Numbered from the stretch's first letter, positions 25,801-34,200 are shown. The stretch is DNA of 64,000 nucleotides from Bacteroidia bacterium (GCA_030426665.1 JAUHYD010000012.1:94444-158443); one strand, 5' to 3'. Numbers and translations are program-made. Notes: generated by a model from the letters alone, not told the origin.

Positions 25801-28096
25801 AGGTTCATTTACTGTTCTTAATACAGCCTCTGTTGGGGGGACATGGAGCAGTAGCAATTTAACCGTTGCTACCGTTGGGTCGGGAACCGGTATAGTTTCA
25901 GGTTTAGATGCTGGGTCTGCGACGATAACTTATACATTGCCTTCGGGTTGTATCGCAACAACAATTGTGGTTGTTAATCCTTTACCAGATGTAGTAGTAG
26001 GAGCCGATGAATTATGTGTTGGGTCTGCCACAACATATACAAACTCGACTCCTTATGGTACCTGGTCGAGCAGCATTCCTTCCGCTGTTTCGATTGTAGA
26101 AACTTCAGGAGAAGCGACTGGAATTGTTGCTGGTACGTCAACTATAAGTTACACATTGCTGTCTACCGGTTGTTACACTACAAAGCAAGTATCTATTAAT
26201 CCATTGCCTCCACCGATTTTGGGTAACCCTAATGTATGTTTGGGTAACACAACGTTCCTAACCAATGCCTCATCAGGTGGTACTTGGAGTAGTAGTGCCG
26301 GTTCTGTAGCGACGATTGACGCCTTTGGTAATGTTACAAGTGTAGGGGCAGGTACAACAACAATTACTTATACAATTGGTACTGCATGTTACATTACTCA
26401 GGAAGTTAACGTTGAGCCAACATTGAACCCCATTACCGGACCTACCAATGTTTGTGAGTTTGCTGATGTGACGCTACTGAACGACTATTCAGGTGGTATC
26501 TGGACGTCTAGTGACATTGCAACGGTGACCGTTGGTTCTACAGGTGTTGCTACAGGTGTTGCGGCGGGTACTGCAACGATTTCGTATGCGACTCCATTAG
26601 CGGGTTGTTATACCACCAGAGCAATTACGGTTGACCCTGTGCCAATGGCGATAGTTGGTGATGATACAGTTTGTGAAGCTTCTACATTTACACTTACTAA
26701 TGCTACGCCGGGAGGTACCTGGAGCAGTAGCGACGTGACTGTTGCAACTATCGACGGTTCCGGAACGGTTACCGGCGTCTCCGGTAATACCGCAACAATT
26801 TCGTATATCGTTGGTTCTGGTTGTTTCGCAGTAAGAGAGATTACAGTTAATCCGCTTGCGGATGCCGGTGATATCTCCGGACCATCAGAATTGTGTATTA
26901 CTACCAATATCTCGCTGGCAAGTTCTTCGACCGGTGGTGTATGGAGCAGTAGCGATGCTACTATTGCCTCTGTTTCTACTACTGGTGAGGTTACAGGTGA
27001 GGCTGTTGGTACTGCTACTATTTCGTACATAGTCACCAACTTCTGTAGCGCTGATACTGCTGTCTACAATGTATTGGTTAAGCCGGCAGCAGATGCGGGA
27101 ACGCTATCCGGTGCTACTGAATTGTGTATTAATTATTCGACTACTTTGTCAAGTACAGTGTCAGGCGGGCTGTGGAGTAGTAGTGATACTACTGTGGCTG
27201 TAGTAGATGCTGTTGGTAATGTGACTTCGCTTTCGGCTGGTACTACAACTATCTCGTATTTAGTGACTACAGATTGTGGTTCAGATATATCTACTGTAAC
27301 ATTTACGGTGCATACGATGGCTCCACATACTGATATTACTATCCATCCGGATGATCAGATTTGTGCGAATAGTTTCTATTTGAATTTTGGTGCTGCTTCA
27401 GCTCCGGATACTGGTATGAGCTATACATGGACAGCAGAGAATGCGGAAGTATATGCAACCTCTAGTCCTGACAAACAGCGTGCATTGGTGAACTTTATCA
27501 ATCCTGGTACTGCTACTGTTCGTCTTACTACACAGATTGTTAGTACCGGTTGCTTCGTTGTTGATAGCTTTGTTGCAACAGTAAATGCAAGTGATACGGT
27601 AATGCCTGAGATTAGCTACTACGGAGATGAGTTGGTTTGCTCTGACAATACACTTAGTAGTTATCAATGGGGATATGACGAAGAAGGTACTTTGGATTCT
27701 GTGTTGCTTCCGGGTGAGATTATGCAGTCGCTATATCTTCCTGTACCAGACTTTACAGGTAGGAAGTATTGGGTAATGGTAGAGCGTGGAGGTTGTTATC
27801 ACAAGGTGTACTATAACGCGCCTGCTAACGTCGGCCCTGTTTCTATTCGTACACTTGGTATGGTTCTATTCCCTAACCCTGCTAACTCAACTGTAAATAT
27901 TGAGGTAAAAGGAATAACTGGTGGTGAGCAGATGTCAGTTCGTCTTATCGATATGATGGGTAAGGAGTTGCAAAACGTAGAACTGGCAAACGGAAAGGGT
28001 AGCATAAATGTTTCAAACCTTGCTTCAGGTGTTTATTCGGTTATGCTGTTGAATGATGGTGTGAAGGTGGCATCGAGAACATTTGTGAAGAACTAA
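19811..28096 (+). CDS. Giant T9SS-exported protein with about 31 Ig-like modules
   Basis: A 2761-residue secreted protein. Layout: signal peptide (1-23), an N-terminal region of about 215 residues with a PKD-like part (YNWTGPNGYST), about 31 tandem Ig-like (BIG2-like) modules of about 73 residues (240-2500), then a shared C-terminal unit (about 2500-2690: an ICANSFYLNFGA domain and a YQWGYDEEGTL domain) and a T9SS type A sorting domain (LFPNPANSTVNIEV ... SGVYSVMLLNDG ... RTFVKN). Most modules carry one cysteine near the start (VC-x-G) and one near the end (GC), so one disulfide per module is likely. The build suggests a long surface fibre or adhesin; ligand unknown. Confidence 0.93.
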   Translation: MRKIYLALLLLATGLFITGKSYAQPSITYTPVSPSCVGSDVSINGVTIADGTGVTIAGANKPRVYFRKSTGSWMSSPGTLVSGDGTSGTWDFTISASMLGGLAATNTLLYYVVAESGGGVTAEPGAGFSATDVNTITSHPSSPNSFVVSSYPSVAGLYATPNFICVGNEFTLSTPPTVGTGAIVSYNWTGPNGYSTTSTTPSVVLTPTTTAATGMYYVSVTYEGDGCTSGTRNAPATVYPALPGISGASEVCEGATSSYVIGTTGGTFVSSDPSIASINYVNGTLTGVSAGEVTISYIKGTCFVTKDVTINAVPSAIAGDPYVCLGSTSALSNASPGGLWSSDIPAIASVDGVGLMTGNAIGTTVVSYTFPTGCAATLDVSVNVVPAPLTGIMEVCEGSTTNLASSPYGGTWSSGNTAVASVGLSSGSVAGVAAGTATISYVVGGVTGCVATDVVTVNPLPAPITGSTSVCFGSTTSLSSMTAGGTWSSGNLLLASVDASGIVSAYGVGTVPVSYTLGTGCARSVNVVVNATPPAIALPHEVCVGSNLYMSGVSGTWSSSDPSTATITPTTAVVTGVSAGTVIISNINTLGCYRTAVYTVNPVPAAITGDAIVCTGTTHPYSNVTPGGLWTSSNSSVLSIVAATGEGTSGIAGITSIRYTLGTGCSSSYSVTVSNTPGPILGPNSLCVGGLITVTNSLPSGTWSSDNTAVATIAPITGAINGVSAGTANITYTSAAGCIRSKEITVFPNPPAITGTMEVCQGLSTVLANGATGGVWYSSATGIATINSVSGTVVGVSGGTATMYYQLPTGCRTSSDFTVNPTPAAISGSSAICLGSTASFTSTTPGGIWSSGNPAVGTVSGSGVLTGVAVGTTRISYTTSSGCTTSKIVTVNALPSSIAGSLVVCSGSTTVLTNLTTGGAWSSSDLGVASVNAFGTVSGVSAGIANITYTLSSSCYTTAAVTVNPIPDAITGSMVACMGDVSVLSTSSTGGTWNSSSPAVATVDASGTVTALAPGTSVIAYTYGSGCETSTVFTVNAPASTISGFASVCEGLTGTLYSTPGGGSWSTSNPSVATVSGGVFTGIGAGTCTISYTLGTGCSSTREVTVTPSPVSSTGNLNVCIGGTSTLSNATGGGDWTSSNSAIASVDPTTGVVTGVNVGVANITYTLSTGCRTISSVTVNGSPATISGTATTCIGSATTLACSTVGGSWSSSNTTVATVGTGSGVVLGLSEGATIITYTVGATGCYRTRTVNVFPVPAAITGPTEVCAGLSITLASATLGGLWSSGNTAVATVGAVSGVVSGLSSGNVNMTYTMASGCSVARAVTVNPLPAALTGSSSVCVGATTVFSSTTSGGTWSSSNNLIATVGTNGLITGVSNGSAFITYSTGSGCFIVRAVNVNSLPSPIAGNLSLCEGATTNLSSLSPGGTWTSSSVVVATIGYTSGIVSGINGGTSTITYTTSSGCTVTAIVTVNTIPTSISGITTLCMGSSSTLSSLTAGGSWSSSNPLIASIGAGSGIVTGNAVGSALITYLLPTGCRTTTPVTVGPVPANITGVAVVCEGGTTTLTSVSGGGSWSSEDNTIATINSAGLVNGISSGTVVISYTTAIGCAKTRIVTVNALPDPIGGSAAVCAGNTTTLTNATSGGVWQSSNASVATIDVTTGDLNGLAPGTCIISYSMPTGCRTFVVATVYPLPTPITGLTNICTGSSVLLSNGTADGIWSSDNGSITVIEPGTGLLTGTGPGIDTVRYTVTGGCQALITVTVTPAPPPISGDLNLCAGETSLLTNPVAGGSWSSSNPTVATIDLGSGLLTSLTEGSTTVTYTLGAGCKVFAPVNVNRAPSPITGPTEVCMGHTVTLYNSVADGTWSSTDASVASVFATTGIVTGVANNTVTIKYELPGGCFASFAMTVNATPPPIGGIDSVCKGLTTTLTNSLSSGIWTSSDPSIAPVDLFTGVVTGVNDGTATISYTLLGTGCYRRTEVTVNPTPEPITGTTNVCVGSFTVLNTASVGGTWSSSNLTVATVGSGTGIVSGLDAGSATITYTLPSGCIATTIVVVNPLPDVVVGADELCVGSATTYTNSTPYGTWSSSIPSAVSIVETSGEATGIVAGTSTISYTLLSTGCYTTKQVSINPLPPPILGNPNVCLGNTTFLTNASSGGTWSSSAGSVATIDAFGNVTSVGAGTTTITYTIGTACYITQEVNVEPTLNPITGPTNVCEFADVTLLNDYSGGIWTSSDIATVTVGSTGVATGVAAGTATISYATPLAGCYTTRAITVDPVPMAIVGDDTVCEASTFTLTNATPGGTWSSSDVTVATIDGSGTVTGVSGNTATISYIVGSGCFAVREITVNPLADAGDISGPSELCITTNISLASSSTGGVWSSSDATIASVSTTGEVTGEAVGTATISYIVTNFCSADTAVYNVLVKPAADAGTLSGATELCINYSTTLSSTVSGGLWSSSDTTVAVVDAVGNVTSLSAGTTTISYLVTTDCGSDISTVTFTVHTMAPHTDITIHPDDQICANSFYLNFGAASAPDTGMSYTWTAENAEVYATSSPDKQRALVNFINPGTATVRLTTQIVSTGCFVVDSFVATVNASDTVMPEISYYGDELVCSDNTLSSYQWGYDEEGTLDSVLLPGEIMQSLYLPVPDFTGRKYWVMVERGGCYHKVYYNAPANVGPVSIRTLGMVLFPNPANSTVNIEVKGITGGEQMSVRLIDMMGKELQNVELANGKGSINVSNLASGVYSVMLLNDGVKVASRTFVKN
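20530..27315 (+). repeat. About 31 tandem Ig-like coding repeats, ~219 bp each
   Basis: Each module follows the plan P-x-x-I-x-G ... VC-x-G ... GGxWSSS ... VATV ... G-x-VTGV-x-x-GT-x-x-ISYT ... GC ... VTVN. Counting the VC/LC element gives 31 copies. The copies differ widely at base level, so the array is an old expansion and not a recent slippage product. The last two copies have a longer linker (ADAGDISG, ADAGTLSG). Confidence 0.88.
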
Positions 28097-28118
28097 ATAC
28101 GTTCCAGGTAAAATAATG

Positions 28119-28155
28119 GCGGACTTTCTGAATTTCAGGAAGTCCGCTTTTTTTT
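28119..28155 (+). terminator. Terminator of giant protein gene
   Basis: GCGGACTTTCTGA pairs with TCAGGAAGTCCGC (13 bp, one wobble) and is followed by eight T. It lies 22 bases after the stop codon. Confidence 0.88.
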
Positions 28156-28300
28156 GAAATACATTTTATTTGCCAAAACTGATTGCCATTACTGTTTATT
28201 CAAGCAGAATGACTTTACGGTAATATATAGACTTGTTTGACTGACATGCTTAAATTTGCACCGCAGGTAACTTCGCTGGTTTAATAAATTGAATTCAGAT

Positions 28301-28615
28301 ATGACAGACAGAATAGAAAAGTTGAAAGAATTTCTTGCTAAAAGTCCTAACGATTCATTTTTGAATCACGCAATAGCGTTAGAATATGTAAAGGTGGGAG
28401 ATGATACGACAGCCAGATTGCATTTTGAGTTGAACTTGACGAAGGCTCCCGGCTATGTAGCTACCTATTATCATCTTGGTAAGTTGCTCGAAAGGGTGGG
28501 GTTGCAGCAGGAGGCGATTGCCACATATGAGCGTGGAATGATTGTGGCCAAAGAGGCGAAAGACATGCATAGTTACAGCGAGTTGCAGGGTGCCTATGAA
28601 GACCTTGTTTATTAA
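28301..28615 (+). CDS. Small TPR-repeat protein
   Basis: A 104-residue cytosolic protein with two to three tetratricopeptide-like helix pairs (NDSFLNHAIALEYVKVGD, APGYVATYYHLGKLLERVG, EAIATYERGMIVAKEAKD). Such repeats mediate protein-protein contact; no partner is identifiable. ATG 28301 is preferred to a TTG four codons earlier. It lies 27 bases upstream of tilS and is probably cotranscribed with it. Confidence 0.75.
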   Translation: MTDRIEKLKEFLAKSPNDSFLNHAIALEYVKVGDDTTARLHFELNLTKAPGYVATYYHLGKLLERVGLQQEAIATYERGMIVAKEAKDMHSYSELQGAYEDLVY

Positions 28616-28642
28616 ATTTTATACTTAATCACCATCGACCTT

Positions 28643-29992
28643 TTGGACAATCTAAAAGATAATTTTATAATAAACTGGAAATCTCAATTCCCGAAGTTAC
28701 AGGGAGGTAAGGTGTTGCTTGCCGTAAGTGGAGGCTCAGATTCAATGGTAATGGCAGAGTTGTTCAAGGTATCTGGTATTTCGTTTGGCGTAGCTCATTG
28801 TAATTTTGGTCTAAGGGGCATTGATGCTGATAAAGACGAAGAACTCGTGCGGAAATGGAGTGAAGCGGTTGGTGTTTCTTTTCATGCGGTTCGCTTTGAT
28901 ACAAAGAAGAAGTCTGCCGAATGGAATACCGGTACACAAGAGACTGCCCGAAAGCTGCGGTACGATTGGTTTGAGGAAGTATGTAAGCAATTCGGTTATG
29001 ATGCGGTGGCAACCGCTCATCATGCTAATGACAATGTAGAGACGTTGTTTATCAATTTGTGTAAGGGGACAGGGATTCAGGGGTTGCACGGTATACAGCC
29101 GGTAAACGGTCGAGTCATCAGACCCTTGTTATTTGCTTCAAGGGATCAGCTGCGTGCTTATGCAGATGAAATGCAGGTGCCGTACAGGGATGACGCCTCT
29201 AATGCTTCAGACGACTATCTGCGTAACGCTGTTCGTCACAAGTTGGTACCGGTAGTTGAGGATTTATTCCCAAATGCTATAGCGAATATCAACAGCAGTA
29301 TTAGCCATTTTGCTGAGGCAGAGGTGTTGTATCATAATGCTGTGGGTGTGGAGCGGAAGAAGCTAATGGAGCGGCGTGGACAGGACTACTATATCCCTAT
29401 CAGGAAGTTACAGAAGCGACACCCGATAGCAACAATATGTTACGAACTGTTTCGCCCGTTCGGATTTGTTTCAGCACAGATTCCACATATTCTTACACTA
29501 TTGTCGTCTGAGTCGGGGCGTTTTATTGCTTCCGCTACTCATCGGGTTATCAGGAACAGAGAATTTCTGGTGGTGACTTCGATAGCAACTGCAGAAGCAG
29601 ACCTGATAGAAGTGCAGGATGCACCAGCTGTTGTAGAAACGGAGCGCGTTGTGTTTTCTTTCGAATTACTGGATTTGCCTGATAGACTACAGACGGACAG
29701 TACGATTGCATATATAGATGCCGATAAAGTCACGTTTCCACTTGTTCTGCGCAAGTGGCGGATTGGTGACTATTTGTACCCTCTTGGTATGGGTATGAAA
29801 AAGAAGAAAGTAAGCCGTCTGCTGATTGATAGAAAGGTGGCAATACATGATAAGGAGCATGTGTTTGTCTTGGAGAGTGACAAACGTATAGCCTGGGTAG
29901 CTGGGATAAGACTTGACGAGCGCATAAAGGTGACTGCTGCAACACGCAGAGTGCTGAGGGTAACGGCAGTGCCCAAATTGTATCGATTCTAA
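28643..29992 (+). CDS. tilS: tRNA(Ile)-lysidine synthase
   Basis: TilS ligates lysine to the wobble cytidine of the CAU-anticodon tRNA-Ile, using ATP, so that AUA codons are read as Ile. The 449 residues hold the PP-loop SGGSDS at 29-34, HCNFGLRG, HHANDNVETLFINL and the C-terminal RKWRIGDYLYPLGMGMKKKKVS segment of the TilS tRNA-binding domain. The start must lie before the PP-loop, and no ATG is available there; TTG 28643 is the likely start. The 3' end overlaps the rhomboid gene, which runs the other way, by four bases. Confidence 0.94.
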   Translation: MDNLKDNFIINWKSQFPKLQGGKVLLAVSGGSDSMVMAELFKVSGISFGVAHCNFGLRGIDADKDEELVRKWSEAVGVSFHAVRFDTKKKSAEWNTGTQETARKLRYDWFEEVCKQFGYDAVATAHHANDNVETLFINLCKGTGIQGLHGIQPVNGRVIRPLLFASRDQLRAYADEMQVPYRDDASNASDDYLRNAVRHKLVPVVEDLFPNAIANINSSISHFAEAEVLYHNAVGVERKKLMERRGQDYYIPIRKLQKRHPIATICYELFRPFGFVSAQIPHILTLLSSESGRFIASATHRVIRNREFLVVTSIATAEADLIEVQDAPAVVETERVVFSFELLDLPDRLQTDSTIAYIDADKVTFPLVLRKWRIGDYLYPLGMGMKKKKVSRLLIDRKVAIHDKEHVFVLESDKRIAWVAGIRLDERIKVTAATRRVLRVTAVPKLYRF

Positions 29993-30582
29993 TAGGGGTG
30001 CATCAATGTGTAGATGAAGTTAACGCCATGCGAAGGATCTGTGAGCAGTGCGTACAACATACCATATACAGCCCCCCATATGTGCGCATCATGGTTCACG
30101 TTCCCTTGTCCTCGTTTTGCCATATAGGCCTCAGAAAGCAGGTAAATAACGCCGAAAACAATACACGGAATACCTATAGGGATGAACAGTAAACGTAGCC
30201 GTCCCCAGGGAGCCATATAAATAACAAAGAAGAGGATAGATGATGTACCACCGGACGCACCCAGCGAGCGATAATAACTGTTGTTTCTGTTTTTAAGAAA
30301 TGACGGTAGCGACGCGACAATTATACCGGTAAGGTACAGGGTGATGATACCACCACCCAAAACGCTTTCAACGGAGCTGCCCATAAAGTAGAGCGTAAAC
30401 ATATTGAATAGCAGGTGGTTCCAGTCCGCATGAATAAAACCCGAAGTAAGCAATCGGTAATACTCTTGCGGGTTGTCCATATAACGGGGCCAGAGAATCA
30501 GTTTGTTAACCAGAGATTCATCACGGAATGCAGCAACGGATATAAGCACCGTAACAGCAATAATAATTAAGGTAATGGACAT
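29989..30582 (-). CDS. Rhomboid family intramembrane serine protease
   Basis: A 197-residue membrane protein with about six helices. The catalytic serine is S110 in GASGG and the histidine is H167 in DAHIWG. H56 and N60 in WNHLLFNM match the conserved HxxxN of helix 2. Rhomboids cut membrane proteins within the bilayer. The natural substrate is unknown. It overlaps the end of tilS by four bases. Confidence 0.9.
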   Translation of the reverse strand: MSITLIIIAVTVLISVAAFRDESLVNKLILWPRYMDNPQEYYRLLTSGFIHADWNHLLFNMFTLYFMGSSVESVLGGGIITLYLTGIIVASLPSFLKNRNNSYYRSLGASGGTSSILFFVIYMAPWGRLRLLFIPIGIPCIVFGVIYLLSEAYMAKRGQGNVNHDAHIWGAVYGMLYALLTDPSHGVNFIYTLMHPY

Positions 30583-30681
30583 ATCCGAAGCTTATGTTTA
30601 TTTGAGTCCAAATGTAAACAGTATCTGCAACATAGCGATACTACCATTTGGGGGATTTAACATTTACCTTAAACAGACTGT

Positions 30682-31218
30682 TTAGTGGTTTGTTCGTTCA
30701 TAGTGCAGTTGTACCAACCCCGTTTCATAACTTTTTGCGTTGACTAACTGCAGCCTTTGTTCTGGTCTGCCATCTTTAAACAGTCTAACACCATCGCCAA
30801 GTAACACAGGAATAACCGAAATAATAAACTCGTCTATCAGTTCGTCTTTCAATAGTTCGTTTACAATCTCAGCACCACCATCTATGAAAATGTTTTGTCC
30901 GGTTCTGCTTTTGAGTGCGTCTATCAGACCCTTTAGAGTCCCGGTATAAAAGTTGACATTACCCGCAGTTTCTCGTTCCGTACGTGTGATGATATAAGTC
31001 TCTTTGTCGGCATGCACATATTCAGGAACATGTGCCATAATCCAATCGTATGTTTTCCGACCCATAACAACCGTATCAATACTTGCTAGGAAGTCATGAT
31101 ACCCATAATCCTCACCTTGTTTCTCTACCATCGACAAAAACGACAGGTCGTCATTAGGTTTGGCAATATAGCCGTCTATACTTGTTGCGATATATAATAT
31201 TGCTTTTCTGTTGCTCAT
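30682..31218 (-). CDS. Dihydrofolate reductase family protein (RibD C-terminal domain type)
   Basis: A 178-residue stand-alone domain related to RibD reductase and dihydrofolate reductase. It shows the N-terminal IATSIDGYIAKPNDDLSFL, VMGRKTYDW in the middle and IFIDGGAEIVNELLKDELIDE with VLLGDGVRLF near the end. These proteins probably reduce a small molecule with NAD(P)H; the substrate of this branch (YwjB/YyaP-like) is not known. It stands alone. Confidence 0.88.
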   Translation of the reverse strand: MSNRKAILYIATSIDGYIAKPNDDLSFLSMVEKQGEDYGYHDFLASIDTVVMGRKTYDWIMAHVPEYVHADKETYIITRTERETAGNVNFYTGTLKGLIDALKSRTGQNIFIDGGAEIVNELLKDELIDEFIISVIPVLLGDGVRLFKDGRPEQRLQLVNAKSYETGLVQLHYERTNH

Positions 31219-31534
31219 AGGAATGATGTTTTATTGGGGTGAATATTTGAGAAATGTAGCTGTATCAATTCGATAAATTTACCAAAAACAGAAGAACTCT
31301 TTTGATCTGGTCATAAGTTTTTGAACTAGAAAATGTAGATCGTTTGCACTAAAACATATTATTTGTTTTTTGGCTCTAAGCGAAGGCTTTTTGGAGATCG
31401 TTGCTTTAATATAGTAGTTTTTAACTTCAGTCGAATTGTCGTATGTCTACATTTGAATTAAATTTCCAATAAAATTGACAAAATAATCCTAATTTAGCTG
31501 TGTGAAGCACAGGAAAGACTATTTTAGTAATTCA
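31219..31534. other. Intergenic region upstream of Y-family polymerase with an inverted repeat
   Basis: About 316 bases without a gene. CTGTG-TGAAG-CACAG (31498-31512) is an inverted repeat directly after a weak -7-like TAATTTAG (31490-31497). It resembles a LexA-type CTGT-Nx-ACAG site but with a spacing of 7 rather than 8. No good -33 element is seen. A GTG at 31502 inside the repeat could start a longer polymerase. Confidence 0.35.
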
Positions 31535-32947
31535 ATGACCGTACGAAAGGAGCCTTTTGTCATGTATGTTGACATGAACAGCTACTTTGCGAGTTGTGAG
31601 CAGCAGCGGCATCCGGAGTTGAGGGGTAAGCCGTTGGGGGTGCTAACTTATGATAGTCCGAATGCAGCCGTAATTGCCGCCTCAATAGAAGCTAAGCGCT
31701 ATGGGGTAAAGACCGGAATGCGGCTTCGTGAGTGCCGGGAGCTATGCCCGCAAATGCTGACAGTGACCACCCATCCGGCATGGTATCGACGTATTCATGT
31801 AGATTTTATGGACATATTGCGTAGCTATTGCGATGATGTGATTCCCAAGAGCATAGATGAGGCGGTGGCCAATTTTCATTCCTACCACTTAGTGTATAAC
31901 GACCTCACGGCTGTTGCCAAACAGATAAAAGCCGACTTAGCTGCTAAGTATGATTATCTGAAATGCAGTATCGGTATTGCTCCCAATTCGTTTCTCGCAA
32001 AGGTGGGTACAGAGTTGCAGAAGCCAGATGGGCTTATCGTAATTACCGAGGATAATATAGATGCATACCTGTCCACCCTGAAGTTGACTGATTTGCCGGG
32101 TATAGCAGCTGCCAATGAACGTAGGTTGCAGCTGATAGGTATTCGTACGCCTGTGGAGATGCGCCACTCATCTGCAGCCTTGTTGCGAAAAGCATTCGGT
32201 GGGGTAGTAGGAGAATACTGGCACCGTCGGCTCAACTTTGCAGAGGTAGATATGTACAGTCGTGCCGAAAACAAGACAATGAGCGCTACCCGTACGCTGA
32301 GCAGGCAGCAGAGCAGCGACCCACAAAAGCTGGAAAGCATGTTGATATCGTTGTGTACCCGATTGGAGCAGCGGATGGTAAAGAGCAACCTCTTTTGCAG
32401 GGAGGTGTATTTCAGTATCAGATATCGAGACCGCACCAAATGGGAGACTACTGTAAAGCTCGCGGACCCACTGCAGGATGCCATGGAGTTGCGTAACTAC
32501 ATAAAGGAACGTATTGCCGACTTTGAGAAGAGCAGGGGAGTGAGTACGCTATTTACTGACAAAACCACCAATCTTAATGTAGCTATTCAGTCGTTTATAA
32601 AGGGAGATGTTATGCAGTACAGCCTGTTTGACAATCGCATAAAGCGAGACACAGTGCGTCGGGTGATGTACCAGATTAAGGACCGCTACGATAAAAATAT
32701 CGTGCGGAAGGGTAGTGAGTTGTTTAATCCTCATGTCATGAAAGATGCTATTGGCTTTGGTTCGGTAAAAGATATGATAGTAACGGATGGAAAAGTGAAG
32801 AATCAATATCTGCTGGAAGAGGATGAAGGAGATGGTAAGTATTTGGTAACAGACGCAGAGAATAAAAGGAAGCCGGAATATCAGGAGGAAACTTATGAGT
32901 ATCAGGATTTATGGATGCCACCGGATGTTGAAGGTGTTGACGAATAA
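31535..32947 (+). CDS. Y-family DNA polymerase (DinB/UmuC-like)
   Basis: A 470-residue translesion polymerase that copies damaged templates with low fidelity. The catalytic carboxylates are D13 in YVDMNSYFASCEQ and the D-E pair in SIDEA near residue 106. SIGIAPNSFLAKVGTELQKP and LPGIAAANERRLQLIGI (palm and thumb helix-hairpin-helix) are typical. The little-finger region follows, then a C-terminal tail of 100 residues without a recognised motif. ATG 31535 is chosen; a GTG at 31502 would add 11 residues. The radical SAM gene follows after 51 bases in the same direction. Confidence 0.9.
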   Translation: MTVRKEPFVMYVDMNSYFASCEQQRHPELRGKPLGVLTYDSPNAAVIAASIEAKRYGVKTGMRLRECRELCPQMLTVTTHPAWYRRIHVDFMDILRSYCDDVIPKSIDEAVANFHSYHLVYNDLTAVAKQIKADLAAKYDYLKCSIGIAPNSFLAKVGTELQKPDGLIVITEDNIDAYLSTLKLTDLPGIAAANERRLQLIGIRTPVEMRHSSAALLRKAFGGVVGEYWHRRLNFAEVDMYSRAENKTMSATRTLSRQQSSDPQKLESMLISLCTRLEQRMVKSNLFCREVYFSIRYRDRTKWETTVKLADPLQDAMELRNYIKERIADFEKSRGVSTLFTDKTTNLNVAIQSFIKGDVMQYSLFDNRIKRDTVRRVMYQIKDRYDKNIVRKGSELFNPHVMKDAIGFGSVKDMIVTDGKVKNQYLLEEDEGDGKYLVTDAENKRKPEYQEETYEYQDLWMPPDVEGVDE

Positions 32948-32998
32948 GTCGGGTCGATATGTTTGAAAGTCTTTTAACCCTTTTAAAATTTAATATAC

Positions 32999-34072
32999 AT
33001 GATAAATCAGGAAGCCAACGAGCGTTTTGAAAAAGGAAGGGGCGCACAGTACAATCCTAAAAACAGATTTCTGAAAGGGGAGTACGTGCAGGAGCATGCC
33101 GAAGGTATAGACGATTGGGAAGCTGAAACGCGTCACACCGAATATATATACGACAACAGCAAAACACTTGTCAACAAAGTGACCAGCCCCGATGTCGGTA
33201 TGATGTACTCTGCTAACCCGTATCAGGGGTGCGAACATGGTTGTATTTATTGCTATGCACGCAACAGCCATGAGTATTGGGGCTATAGTGCAGGATTGGA
33301 TTTTGAGAGCCGCATTGTTGTAAAGAGGAACGCGCCGGCGCTACTCCGGAAGTTTTTCGACAATAAGAATTGGGAGCCGGCAACAATTTCATTGAGTGGC
33401 AATACAGATTGCTATCAGCCCATAGAACGCAAGATGAAGATAACAAGGGCGCTGCTGGAGATATGCCTCGAATACAGAAATCCTGTCGGTATTCTTACTA
33501 AGAATGCATTGGTACTTCGTGACCTCGATATTATTCAGGAGTTGGCGAGGAAGAATCTGGTACGGGTGTTTTCGTCCATTACTTCGGTTGATGAAGATCT
33601 TCGCAAGGTATTAGAGCCTCGCACCGCTACTTATCGCACCCGCCTCAAAGTCATCAAAACCCTGTCGGATGCAGGAGTACCTACTGGTATTATGAATGCA
33701 CCACTCATACCAGGACTCAACGATATGCACATTCATGATGTCTTGAAAGCAGCAAGCGATGCCGGTGCAAAATGGGCCGGATATACTGTCGTTCGGCTAA
33801 ACGGTGCCATAGGCGACATTTTCAAAGACTGGCTATACAAGGCGTTCCCCGATAGAGCAGACAAAGTATGGCGCCAGATATGCGAGTGTCATGGTGGTGC
33901 TGTGAATGACAGTCGTTTCGGGAACCGGATAACCGGAGATGGGAAGTTTGCTACGCTTATTCGGGATCAGTTTCACCTGTACTGTCGCAAATACAATCTA
34001 AATGTCGAGCAACAAGACCTCAACACTAGTGACTTTAGGCGGGTAACGAACAATCAGCTTAGTTTGTTTTAA
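32999..34072 (+). CDS. PA0069/SplB-like radical SAM protein
   Basis: A 357-residue radical SAM enzyme. The cluster cysteines are in CEHGCIYC (about residues 77, 81, 84), spaced C-x3-C-x2-C as in the family. NPYQGCEHGCIYCYAR and SLSGNTDCYQPIERK are typical of the PA0069/Rv2578c branch, a relative of spore photoproduct lyase (SplB). That enzyme repairs UV-induced thymine dimers, but the activity of this branch is not proven. Its location 51 bases after a translesion polymerase supports a DNA-damage role by inference. Confidence 0.88.
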   Translation: MINQEANERFEKGRGAQYNPKNRFLKGEYVQEHAEGIDDWEAETRHTEYIYDNSKTLVNKVTSPDVGMMYSANPYQGCEHGCIYCYARNSHEYWGYSAGLDFESRIVVKRNAPALLRKFFDNKNWEPATISLSGNTDCYQPIERKMKITRALLEICLEYRNPVGILTKNALVLRDLDIIQELARKNLVRVFSSITSVDEDLRKVLEPRTATYRTRLKVIKTLSDAGVPTGIMNAPLIPGLNDMHIHDVLKAASDAGAKWAGYTVVRLNGAIGDIFKDWLYKAFPDRADKVWRQICECHGGAVNDSRFGNRITGDGKFATLIRDQFHLYCRKYNLNVEQQDLNTSDFRRVTNNQLSLF

Positions 34073-34200
34073 GGCGTAGCATCGGGGAGCTATTTCCTCA
34101 TAAATATAACGTTCTGTTGCTTCGGTGAGCGACCCAATGTTATTTCTTTCAGCTTTAATTGCGGGTTTGTTGTTAGCAATTATTGCGGTGCTCCACTGTA

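Noticed and set aside
20530..27315. A CRISPR-like or recent tandem DNA repeat
   Set aside because: The regular period is protein-level: copies are coding, differ at many bases and have no constant spacer and repeat structure.
20698..27667. Many minus-strand and shifted open frames inside the giant protein gene
   Set aside because: They repeat with the 219-base module period and have the composition expected from reading a Ser/Thr/Gly/Val-rich gene out of frame.
31498..31512. A certain LexA (SOS) box
   Set aside because: The CTGT/ACAG half-sites are separated by seven bases instead of eight and no lexA gene is visible; kept only as a weak observation.
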